From: Fremontodendron californicum
Lineage: Eukaryota; Streptophyta; Magnoliopsida; Malvales; Malvaceae
Length of the DNA: 64,000 nt
Direction of reading: 5' to 3'
NCBI GenBank assembly: GCA_030761205.1
Contig: JAULJL010000033.1
Coordinates: 4,533,501 to 4,597,500, forward strand
Part shown: positions 1 to 10,904 of the stretch, piece by piece
Layout of the letters: each line of letters opens with the position of its first letter
Position numbering within the stretch: position 1 is the first letter of the stretch
The notes under the pieces: generated by a model
What the model was told of the DNA's origin: nothing
The model's input: the letters and a program-made list of their open reading frames with translations, nothing else
The model's database searches: none
Program-made: the position numbers and the translations under genes

Positions 1-1099
1 CAAGATTTTTCTTCACCAATCTCTTCAAAATAATTAAAAAGTGTGATCTGGAAGTTTTCGTAATTTTTGGAGCTCATTTGGTATTTTTTCGGGATTTATC
101 GGCTTGAATTACAGCATAGGAAGCTCGGGATTTAGCCATTTTGCAAATGAACTCGGAATCAAGATTTTATTTCGCCAATCTCTTCCAAATAATTTAAAAA
201 TGAGATTTACCAAATTTCAGAATTTGTGGAGTCCATTTGCTATTTTTCCGGGATTTATCTTTTTGAATTACTACATGAGAAGCCCGGGATTTGGCCATTT
301 TGCAAACGAACTCGGAATCAAGATTTTCTTTTACCAATCTCTTTCAAATGATTTAAGAATGAGATTGACAAATTTTCCATAATTTTCGGAGTCCATTTGC
401 TATTTTTCCCAAAATTTTCCAATTTTGCCATTTAACCTCCGAAACCCGGTTTTGCTCAAAACAAGTCCGATTTTCAGATTTTCTTCAATCTGAGCCTTGG
501 GCCATCCTTTTTAATCATTCCTCATCCATTGGGGGCTTTGGTCTTACCAAGTCGGGCCATTTCTGTGATTCTTCCCGATTTCACCGAAATCCACTAAAAA
601 CCCTAATTCTCGGTTTTCTCCCGGATTGACTTTTCTTTCGGTTTTTCTTGCAAGTGACTTCTCCATTACCCGTATTCAATGCTTATCTTTCATTTGGAAC
701 CTTCAATTTCGACCAGTTTGATCGTTTAAGCACTTTTCCCCAAATTTCTCGGATTAGGGTTTCTTTTCTACTGAATCTCCAAATCCCAACTTCCGAACTC
801 CATATCTTTCAATGTAGACCTCGGATTATCAAAATTCTTTCTCCATTTTTCAATTGAACTTAAAATCTTGATTTTGAAAGTGGGTTGACTTTTTCAGTAG
901 TTGACTTTCTGGGGTTGACTTTTTCGGGGTTGACTTTTTCGAGGTTGACTTTTTCAAGTTTGACTTTTTATGCTCGCCCTCTTAAACTAAGTCTCGGAGT
1001 ACCACCTGCAGGATGAAAACATTCTTTTTATACTCGGAAACGTCAATATGGGAAGAAAACATACCTGTTTAGTGGCCCGGACAAAATTAGGTGTCTACA
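1..1099 (-). mobile_element. Tat/Ogre LTR end, partial (element B)
   Basis: This is the terminal ~1.1 kb of a long LTR read on the minus strand. It ends on the plus strand in GGTGTCTACA, the same end as the LTRs finishing at 4840, 22890 and 62759. It is close to identical to 61664-62759, including the short repeats with TTGACTTTTTC near 880-970, so B and F are probably one subfamily. The next base does not enter an internal region with a polypurine tract. It enters another LTR at an internal point, so 1099 is an outer element boundary. Short open frames here (104-382, 648-857) are repeat artefacts. Confidence 0.8.
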
Positions 1100-4000
1100 A
1101 TTGTTTGAAAACAATTTTGAAATGCTTGAATTAAAAATAAAAACTGGGCTAATTTTTTAAAAAATGGCTCTAATTTCCTAAGTTTAAAAAACCCAGACAT
1201 GATCACCCATAACCCAAGAGTTAAAAAATCATTTTTAGAGTTTAAAAAGGCTTAGAAACTACCCTAAGTCAGTAGCTAACTTTCCTAATCAGCCCCCTCT
1301 AAGTAATTTAACCAAAACAGAAAAATGATTTTTCTTTAAATTCAATTATGACTCCATTATCCAGTTTTAAGCCACGATTTTTTAACCTATTTTTAAAAAT
1401 TCAAAAAATTATGAAACAAATACTGGAGACTCAAGACATGTAAAACTACACGGTAAAAAATCGGCTTAATTTTCTTATTAAAGATGAATTCCCAGAAAAA
1501 TCAGAAATGTACGAGTACTAGGTGAAAAAACTGTTTTGCCAAAATACATTTTTACCTTTGATAAAATCATTTAAAAATCAAAGTAAAAATATTTAAGACT
1601 CATAAAATGACTCACAAACAGTAGCTAGGACTTTTTGAAAGTTAGATAAAAATGGGCTAAGTAAAAAAAATCACAAAGGTAGAATAATCAATTTGACAAA
1701 CTTAATTTTCCACAAGTGTGCTCAAGAGAGCATGACTTTGAACCATTAATTGGCTCAAGTCATTATTCAAGTGGCATGAACATGAAATGCATGAAACAAT
1801 ACAGCAAACATAATGCATGAAATGCATGAGTTTAAACCTAAATGCCATGAAAAATGCATGGCATTCATATAGTGACCTAGACCTAAATGAACTTGCATGG
1901 CATTTAATGCAACCTAGACCTAAAATGCATGGACATGCATGGCAAATAAACCAAACTAATAACTAAAATATGCATGGCATTTTCACAAACATAAAGCATG
2001 CTTAAGCCAAAAACTCAAACAAATATCATGCAAATGCTAACCTATCAACTAACATGGCAAGAATGCACATAAAATGCAAAAATTCCAAAAGTGGCCGAAT
2101 GAAATAATGTAACTAGCAAACATGGCATTTTCACAAACACTTGGTATACTAGCATGCAAAACTAAATCAAATGTTATGCAAATGCAAAAACCTACCAACT
2201 AACATGGCAAAAATGCAACACACAATGCAAAACACATGGAGTAGCCAAATGGCCTTAAGCTCCAACAAGCATGGCATTTTCACAAACACTTGGTATACTA
2301 ACATGCTCAACTAAAATATAACACTCAAATCATGCAAAAACCACACAAGCATTTTCACAAACACTTAATATACTAAATTTAAAACATGCTCAACTAAGAT
2401 ATAAAACTCAAATCATGCAAAAACCACACAAGCATTTTCACAAACACTTGATATACTAAATCTAAAACATGCTCAAATTTAAACATCATGAAAACAAAAA
2501 ATTAAAAATGCAAGAACATGGTATTTAAATCATAAATGGTAACAAACAAAGCTACCAAATTAAAATATAACTCAAGAATATGAAGTAACATAACATTTAA
2601 AACATCAAGATCAAAGAAAATAACATCAATAACATGATAAAATAAATCAAAACAACAACTTAAACAAAAAATGTAGGTCATTCGGCCATGGTGAGTATAT
2701 TGTAAAAAAAATTTGTAAAAAATATATTTAAGAAAGAGATGAAAGAAGAACATAAGAAGAACAATAAAAAAAACATTTATTTAAAATGGAAACTCACCAA
2801 ATAGTAATCAAAATAGCAAAAACAAGAATGGAAAATCAAGAAAATGCAAGAGTTGGTGCTCAAGAGCAACCTTGAGAAGCTATATTTCAAGCTTTATCTC
2901 TTCAAACTTTCCTTTCTTTTCTAAACCTTTCCTTTTTGCTTTCAACCAAAGAGAGAAAAACCAAGTAAAAACTGAGAGAACTCAGCAAAAATGAAGATGA
3001 AAATTAAAATTCTGAACCCCCCCAATAGAGCTGGCCGAATGGCCCCTAAAAAGAGCAAGGATGTTGTCATTTTTTGTAACCAATTTTCCATCAAATGGCT
3101 AATAATTCAAGGTGAAAAAAGCATGAAATTACCACCTTTAGATTAGCATATCAGCTGTCTCAAATTACAGCTGTTCAAGAATAATGTTGACATCTCTCTT
3201 GGCATATGTGGCTTAATCACCATGGCTTGATCAAAGAGAATCTCTAACTAACTCTTGATTTTTAGCCATTTGATTGAAAAATCAGAAGCTTCCTCCTTCC
3301 TTTGGGCCTGGGCAGGCCAGAAATTCTCTTTTCCAGTCCAATTCTGATTTTTTGAAAGGCCCAAAGTAGCCCTTTTCGGTTGCTTGGGTGAAATGACCAT
3401 TTTGCCCCCCGGATGCAAATAAATATCAAACGGACTCCAAATTCAATTTTTATTTTTTTAATGCTTCCAAAATAATAAAATATTGAGTTCTGGAAGTTTT
3501 CAAAATTATCCGAGTCCGTTTGCTATTTATTTGGATTTTTTCTTCCAAAAATGCCCTTTTATGCCCCTACATTTTACCATTTTTTAAACGAGCTCCGAAT
3601 CAAGATTTTTCTTCACCAATATCTTCCAAATAATTTAAAAGTGTGATCTGGAAGTTTTCATAATTTTTGGAGCTCATTTGGTATTTTTCGGGATTTATCG
3701 TCTTGAATTACTACATAGGAGGCCCGGGATTTGGCCATTTTGCAAATGAACTCCAAATCAAGATTTTCTTTCGCCAATATCTTTCAAATAATTTAAAAAT
3801 AAGATTTGCAAAATTTCAGAAGATTTGGAGTTCATTTGCTATTTTTCCGGGATTTATCTTGAATTATTGCATAGGAGGCCCAGGATTTGGCCATTTTGCA
3901 AACGAACTCAGAATCAAGATTTTCTTTCGCCAATCTCTTCCAAATAATTTAAAAATGATATTTACAAAATTTCAGAAGATTTGGAGTTCATTTGCTATTT

Positions 4001-4840
4001 TTTCGGGATTTCCCTTTTTGAATTACTACATAAGAAGCTCGGGATTTGGCCATTTTGCAAACGAACTCCGAATCAAGATTTTATTTTGCCAATCTCTTTC
4101 AAATGATTTAAAAATGAGATTTGCAAATTTTCAAGATTTTCGGAGTCCATTTGCTATTTTTCCCAAATTTTCCAATTTTGCCCTCTTGCCTCTGAAACCC
4201 GATTTTGCTCAAAACAAGTCCGATTTTCAGATTTTCTTCAAACTGAGCCTTGGGCTATCCTTTTTTAATCATTCCTTATCCATTGGGGCTTTGTTCTTAA
4301 CAAGTCTGGACATTTTTGTGATTCTTCCCGATTTCACCAAAATCCACTAAAAACCCTAATTCTCGATTTTCTCCCGGATTGACTTTTCATTCAGTTTTTC
4401 TTGCAAGTGACTTCTCCATTACCCGTAGTCAGTGCTTATCTTTCATCCAGAACCTTCAATTTTGACCAATTTGATCGTTTAAGCATTTTTCCCCAAATTT
4501 CTCGGATTAAGGTTTTTTTTCTACTGAATCTCCAAATCCCATCTTTCGAACTCCATATCTTTCAATGTAGACCTCAGATTATCAAAATTCTTTCACCATT
4601 TTTCAATTGAACTTAAAATCTTGATTTTGAAAGTGGGTTGAATTTTTTAGTAGTTGACTTTTTGGGGTTGACTTTTTTCAGGGTTGACTTTTTTCAAGTT
4701 TGACTTTTTATGCTCGTCCTCTTAAACTAAATCTCGGAGTACCACCTGCAGGATGAAAAAAATCTTTTTACACTCGGAAACATTAATTTAGGAAGAAAAC
4801 ATACCTGTTTTAGTGGTCCGGACAAAATTAGGTGTCTACA
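1100..4840 (-). repeat. 3' LTR of element A, interrupted at its distal end
   Basis: Matches 19227-22890 of A's other LTR and ends in GGTGTCTACA just before a polypurine tract. The first ~1470 bases of the LTR (as in 17755-19226) are missing at 1100, where LTR B abuts. It contains ~75-base repeats around TTTTCACAAACACTT (2274, 2347, 2433) and ~157-base repeats at 3600-4180. An open frame at 3667-4350 comes from these repeats, because their period is a multiple of three, and I do not call it a gene. About 73 bases near 1440-1510 are absent from the right LTR. Confidence 0.85.
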
Positions 4841-4853
4841 GCTGCCCCTCTTT
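4841..4853 (-). other. Polypurine tract of element A
   Basis: On the minus strand this reads AAAGAGGGGCAGC directly against the LTR start TGTAGACACC. It is the expected site of plus-strand priming. The same tract occurs at 33680-33692 (element C) and 62760-62772 (element F). Confidence 0.8.
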
Positions 4854-7168
4854 GGCTATTGCTGAGAATCAGGAATCAGGCAAAGATAAATAAACACTAA
4901 TTTTTTACGGTTAGTGAAATCACATGTGAAGGAAAGGGAAAAGGGATTTCTTTTTTCTTTTTTCTTTTTTCATTTTTTCATTTTTTTTTGTTTTGAAAAA
5001 GTTGTAAATTGAAGATTTTTCCTTAAATTGAATTCCCTGACTAATCAAGGCTCGACCCGTCTTAAGGAAACAGATTCGATTTTCAAAAAGAAAAATTGCT
5101 GTAAATTGAAGATTTGTCCTTAAATTGAATTCCCTGACTAATCAAGGCTCAACCTGTCTTAAGGAAAAGGATTCAATTTTCAAAAAGAAAAATTGGGCCC
5201 GAAGGTCTTAAGAATAGTGCCCGAAGGTCTTAAAAACTGGTACCCGAAGGTCTTTAAAATGGTGCCCGGAGATCTTAAAGAATTGGTGCCCGAAGGTCTT
5301 TAAAATTGGTGCCCGAAGGTCTTTAAAATTGGTGCCCGAATGTCTTTAAAATGGTGCCCGGAGGTCTTAAAAACTGGTGCCTGAAGGTCTTTAAAATGGT
5401 GCCCGGAGGTCTTAAAAAATAAAAAGAAAAGTTGCCCGGAGGTCTTAAAAACTGGTGCCCGAAGGTCTTTAAAATGGTGCCCGGAGGTCTTAAAAATTTG
5501 TGCTCGAAGGTCTTAAAAATTGGTGCCCGGAGGTCTTTAAAATGGTGTGAAAATACCTTAACAACGGTCTCAAGAATCGATTTGTCAAAATGAATTCGAT
5601 TTAAAACAGGAGGAAATACCTTGATGTTGATCTCAGAGTCTGAATCTTTTGAGAAGCAAAACAAGTTCTCTTTGGGGAAGTCCAAGTTTATCTGATTTTT
5701 GCACTGTTAGCTAAATGCAATGATGAGAATGTCATGCTTTGCAAATGCTTGTATGTTTCCTAAAATAAATGCAATCAAATGATTGTGCCATAATTTCTAA
5801 TCCATGGTTTCTTTGAGGTTCACAGATTATATGACTTCAATGACGGAGTCTTCATTGTTCATTGATGCCCTACTTAAGAAATTCTTCACTCAAGATATCT
5901 TGTCAAACAGTCTCAGTTTCTGTCCTTCGCCGAAATTCACAGATTTTCTAATTTCGTGATGGAGTTTCCAACACGTTCGCTGTTTCCTTTTCTTTGGTGA
6001 TCTTTCCAAACCTTTCCCAAGATTTAAATCTATTCCTTAGTAATACTTCGAAATCTTTTTTATTTAAAGATTTTTATTACTAATCATCATTCAATTTAAT
6101 AATAAACATAATGCATCTCAAAAATATATGAAAGAAAGTATGAATCAGGCAAAAATTGTCATGAAAAGGATAACAAGAATTTATTGCAAGAAATGTTTTA
6201 AAATGGTAAAAATAATATCAAGGATATAAGAAACAAATATAAGGTTATAGGCTGTAGATGCCCCGGATGCGAAACATCTTGGACCCCTCCTTTTTCAAAC
6301 CATCTGAAATTTCTCTTGAATGAGCAATTCACTTGGGCAATCTCTTAGCTTCTGTAGTTACATCAGACTGAGTTGTTCCATTTTCCTCTGATTGTCAAAT
6401 ACTTTCTCCCCCTTTACACGGAGCATTGATTCAAACTTCGATTAGTACTTGAGCCACCTTTTGTAGGTTTTCAACTCAAGTGTCCTCCGTTCGGTATTAA
6501 GTCTCCCTTTGTGGGTTTTCAGCTTAAACCTCTCCTTTTTCATTCTTTTTTTTTCCATTTTTTTTTGTATTCTACCATGCATCTAAGAATTCTAAATGCT
6601 TCCAAGGTAAAAATATCAATTCAAAAGATGGGATGAATTCTGAGAATAACCTTTCAAATTAAATATTCATGCTTGATCAAATGGGCTTTTAAAGCATGTA
6701 ATGTAGGCCAAGGTTTAGGTTTAGAAAGAAAGAAAGAATAAAATAGGCCCAAAGTGCGTTTAAGGGTGATTGGATCAAGGATCACTTCTTGAGGAGAACT
6801 CAATCTTGAAACATTTGTCCCTTTTTGATTTTTTTTTTCTTTTTTGCTTTGTTGGCTTTCATTTGCCACATTTTCTGATGGCTTTCTTTTTTGCCATGAT
6901 TTTTGATTATCTTTCCTCTTATTAGCCCTCCAGTGTAGAATGTGATCCTTGATCAAGGTTTTAAAGAAAGAAAAAATTCCTAAGGCTCAAAGGGGTGACT
7001 AAGGATAATTTTTTCTTAGTGAAAGGAATATGAAAAACGGCCATTCATCATATCAAGCATAAATATTCTCTTTGAAAAGCAATTCTCAGGGGAAATAGAT
7101 ATATAGAATTTCTGTTTTTACACTTTGAATCATTCGAATTTTCATCTGCACAGCATCACACATTTTTT
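4854..7168 (-). other. 3' untranslated region of element A
   Basis: Lies between the end of pol (stop at 7169) and the polypurine tract. It holds a pyrimidine-rich stretch (4940-4990), two copies of a conserved block (5021-5069 and 5118-5166), a short tandem array (5190-5560) and a longer unique part. The segment near 6600-7140 is clearly related to 30420-31060 of element C, so this region is shared between the families. The open frame at 6654-6956 falls in this shared region, does not stay open in C, and is unlikely to be a gene. Confidence 0.7.
5190..5560 (-). repeat. Tandem array in 3' region of element A
   Basis: About fifteen copies of a 20-27 base unit around GGTGCCCGAAGGTCTT or its variant with CGGAGG, separated by A/T-rich spacers. 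It creates an apparent open frame at 5323-5685 on the minus strand, with repeated LRPPGTILKTF. Comparable arrays with other units lie at the same place in elements C and F. Confidence 0.85.
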
Positions 7169-7628
7169 TTAAGCATAATACTTCTTCAGTTTATCAGCAT
7201 TCACGGGATGTCTAAAATCATCTCCGTCCATTCTAGTTAAAATCAATGCTCCTCCAGAAAAAGCTCTTTTTACCACATGGGGTCCTTCCCAATTCGGAGC
7301 TCATTTTCCCCTCGGGTCCTTCACTATAGGGAGAATTTTTCTCAATACCAACTCCCCTTCTCGGAACTATCTAGGACGAACCTTCTTGTTGTGGGCTCGA
7401 ATCATCCTTTTCTGATACAACTGCCCATGACAAATTGCTTTCAATCTTTTCTCCTCGATGAGATTCAACTGTTCATAACGAGCTCTAACCCATTCTGCTT
7501 CCTCTAGGCCAACTTACATCAAAACCCAAAGTGAAGGGATCTCAACTTCAATAGGTAGCACTGCTTCCATCCCGTATACCAAAGAAAATGGTGTTGCCCC
7601 TATAGATGTGCGAACCAAAGTACGATAT

Positions 7629-7758
7629 GCATGAAGAGCGAAAGGCAGGATCTCATGCCAATCTTTGTACACATTGGTCATCTTCTCAACAAAGCATGAA
7701 GAGCGAAAGGCAGGATCTCATGCCAATCTTTGTACACATTGGTCATCTTCTCAACAAT
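7629..7758 (-). repeat. 65-base tandem duplication inside integrase
   Basis: Two identical 65-base units (7629-7693 and 7694-7758). As 65 is not a multiple of three, the duplication shifts the integrase frame. The open frame ends in HALLRR and the family-like sequence resumes only after the repeat. Confidence 0.92.
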
Positions 7759-8675
7759 CCTCTTGATGTTCTTATTAGCTGCTTCTACTGCGCCATTCAT
7801 CTTCGGACGGTAAGATGCCGAATTATGATGTGTGATCTTGAATTGAGTACACACTTCTCTCATCATCTTATTGTTCAAATTGAGAGCATTATCCAAAATA
7901 ATTTTTGCTGGCAACCCGTTACGGCATATGATTTCTTTCTTGATGAATCTGCATACCACCAACTTTGTTACATTTGCATAAGACGCAGCTTCTACCCACT
8001 TTGTGAAATAATCTATGGCCACCAAGATGAAACGATGTCCATTTGAAGCTTTCGGGGTAATAGGCCCGATCATATCCATTCGCCACATTGAAAAAGGCCA
8101 TGGTGCAGTCATGACATGTAAAGGCGATGGCGACACATGAATCTTATCTGCATAAATCTGGCATTTATGGCACTTCCGGGAATAACTGGTAAAATCTCCT
8201 TCCACCGTCAGCCAATAGTATCCTGCCCTCATAATCTGTTTAGCAAGCATGTGACCATTAGCATGAGTGCCACATATCACTTCATGGACCTCTTCTATGA
8301 TTCTTCGAGCTTCGGCAGACCCGACACATCTCAACAAGACTTGATCTTTCCCTTTCTTGTAGAGAATCTCGCCATCTAGAACAAAACCCATTGCTAACCT
8401 TCTCAGAGTCTTCTTTTCATTCTCTATTGCTTGTTCTGGATACTGTTGACTCTTGATGTACTGCAAGATGTCATTATACCAAGGGAGACCATCTGCTTCT
8501 TCTTCGATACTCAAACAGTGGGCAGGAGACTCATATATGCTCATCTTGATCAGCACAATTTCCGCCCCTTCATTCACTTTAAACATTGATGACAAAGTAG
8601 CCAGAGCATCCGCCATTCGATTTTCTTCTCGAGGAAAGTAATTGAAATTCACTTCTTCAAACTCCTCCAATAAAC

Positions 8676-8957
8676 TTAGTATAAGTCTTGGTATCGGATT
8701 AGCTTTGTATCTCGGGTTTCCCATTCTCCTCGTAGCTGGTAAATCACAAGGGCTGAGTCTCCGAAAACTTCCAATATTTTGATCTTTCTGTCCACTGCAG
8801 CACGAAGGCCCATAGTACATGCTTCATACTCGGCAATATTGTTTGTACAATCAAAATCCAATCTAGCAGTGAAAGGATAATAATCTTCTTCTGGGAATAT
8901 AAGCACTGCCCCGATTCCATGCCCCATGGCATTAGATGCGCCATCAAAGTACATTTT
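8676..8957 (-). pseudogene. Second RNase H domain of element A
   Basis: Contains YFDGASN, then NNIAEYEA and VFGDSALVI, the three acidic landmarks of an RNase H of the archaeal/RVT_3 type. It lies after the normal RT-linked RNase H and before integrase. A second RNase H here is a known feature of the Tat lineage, including Ogre. A stop codon sits immediately upstream (8958-8960), and the frame shifts again just after WETRDTKLI. Confidence 0.85.
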
Positions 8958-10689
8958 TCATACTTTCTTCTTCAAGGGAATCTCATCTTCTTGCGATACA
9001 TACATCAAATCTTCATCTGGGAAGTCAAAGTTCAACGGCTCATAATCTTCCACTGCCTGACTTGCTAAGAATTCATCTACTGCACTGCCCTTGATAGCTT
9101 TTTGACTTACATATAAATGTCGTACTCTGACAATAAAACCTGCCATCTTGCTGTCCTCCCTGACAAAGAAGGTGCTTCCAACATGTACTTGACTGGATAC
9201 AGCTTGGCAATCAGCCACGTTGTTTGATACAACATATACTGTCTAAGTCTTCGAGCAGTCCAAGCTAAGGCACAACACAACTTTTCTACCGACGAATATT
9301 TCAACTCATAATCTGTGAACTTCTTGCTGAGGTAGTAAACTGCCTGTTCTTTCTTTCCATTTTCATCAAGCTGCCCCAAAACACAACCCATGGATCTTTC
9401 AAATACTGATAAATATAGTATCATTGATTTATCCAGAATAGGTGGCATTAATACTGGTGGGTTTGATAGATAATGCTTAACCTTTTCGAAAGCAATCTGA
9501 CACCCTTCATCCCATTCTCCTGGATCACGTTTTCGAAGTAACTTAAATATTGGATCACATTTGTCGGTTAACTGTGAAATAAACCGAGCAATGTAATTCA
9601 ATCTCCCCAGAAAGCCTTTTACTTCCTTTTGAGTGCAAGGTGATGGCAAATTCTGAATGGCCTTCACTTTATCCGGGTCAATCTCAATTTCTCTTTTGCT
9701 GACGACAAAACCCAACAACTTCCCCGAGGTGACTCCAAAAGTGCATTTTGCTGGATTTAGCTTGAATCTAAACTTCCTTAGTCATTCAAAGAGTTTCTTA
9801 AGATTCGCAATATGCTCCTCTTCTCCTTGTGACTTTGCGATCATATCATCAACATAGACCTCAATTCCTTTATGCATCATATCATGAAACAAGGTCACCA
9901 TGGCTCTCTGGTATGTTGCCCCAGCATTCTTCAATCCAAATGGCATTACTTTGTAGCAGAAAGTTCCCCACATTGTAACAAATATGGTTTTCTCCATATC
10001 TTCCGGTGCCATCTTGATCTGATTGTATCCTGAGAATCCTTCCATGAAAGAAAATAAAGAACTCTTCGCTGTATTATCCACCACAGTATCAATGTGGGGC
10101 AAAGGGAAATTATCTTTAGGCTGGCCTTGTTCAAATCTCGGTAATCAACGCACATCCGCACCTTGCCATCCTTCTTTGGTACCGGAACAATATTTGCCAC
10201 CCATTCTGGATATTTTGCCACCTCTAGGAATCCAGCATCAAATTGTTTCTTCACCTCCTCTTTTATCTTTAACAGCATATCAGGTCTCATTCTTCTCAAC
10301 TTTTGCTGAATTGGCTTGCATTCTGGCCTTAAAGGGAGCTTATGAACCACAATATCCGGATCCAACCCTGGCATATCTTGGTAAGACCATGCAAATACAT
10401 CCACATACTCCTGGAGCAAAGCTTTCAATTCACCTTTTATTGGTGATGACAATGAAATCCCAATTTTAACTTCCTTTATTTCTTCACCATTTCCCAGATT
10501 TATTGTTTCCAATAATTCCTTATGAGGAAGTACTTGCTTCTCCTCTTGTTCTATTTTCCTCAATAGATCCGGAGGTAGACCATAATCCTCAGTATCTTCA
10601 TTAGTCTCAAAATCACCCATGCAAATAGGTCTTTCAAAATCAATTTCAGAATTACTGATAGGAAGGTCCTCATATTCCGCATCCGTACA

Positions 10690-10904
10690 CTTGTAAATAG
10701 GTGGAGAAAAAAAATATAGGAAAATATATATAGAAAACAAAATAAATAACAAAAATGAAAGAATATGGACACATCAATATGGATAATGCATTGTGCTTGT
10801 TATTTATTGAATGAAAATAGTTAAAAAAGCCCATTACAAAAAAAAAAAAAACTCTTAATATCTCTGGGTAAAGATAATTAAGATTGCTTTTTAAAAAGTA
10901 TTAC
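10690..10904 (-). other. Putative intron between protease and RT of element A
   Basis: On the minus strand a GT donor (AAA|GTAATA, at 10904-10903) and an AG acceptor (TTTACAAG|TGT, at 10691-10690) bound 215 bases. The tract before the acceptor is rich in T and C. Both sites are in phase 0, so the protease frame, ending FKSILK, continues directly with CTDAEYEDLP of the RT frame. Inside the interval the protease frame meets a stop at 10878. A spliced intron at this place is known from Ogre elements. Confidence 0.75.

Larger units (their letters stand above)
7169..10689 (-). pseudogene. pol exon 2 of element A: RT, RNase H, second RNase H, integrase
   Basis: Polymerase part of an Ogre-type polyprotein, downstream of the intron. 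In order: RT with KKDGKVRMCVDYRDLN and the catalytic YVDD (9946-10450), then the usual RNase H (about 9110-9420), a second RNase H fold starting YFDGASNAMGHGIGAVL (8676-8954), an H2C2 zinc finger and an integrase core whose three acidic residues are visible (MDMIGP; ILDNA; AVEAANK), and a C-terminal part ending at 7169. Breaks: frameshift near 10112-10117, stop at 9782, frameshift near 9110, stop at 8958, frameshift near 8690, a 65-base tandem duplication at 7629-7758, and several further stops (for example 7514). Enzymes of reverse transcription and integration; not translatable as one protein now. Confidence 0.9.

Noticed and set aside
3667..4350. 227-codon open frame on the + strand as a possible gene
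   Set aside because: It lies in LTR repeats whose period is near a multiple of three, is antisense to the element, and has no recognised domain. Equivalent frames in other LTR copies are shorter and broken.
6654..6956. 100-codon minus-strand open frame in element A 3' region
   Set aside because: The homologous region of element C (30590-31060) has stops and frame changes, so the frame is not conserved.
7606..8046. Plus-strand open frame of 146 codons
   Set aside because: It is the reverse strand of the integrase gene, including its 65-base duplication.
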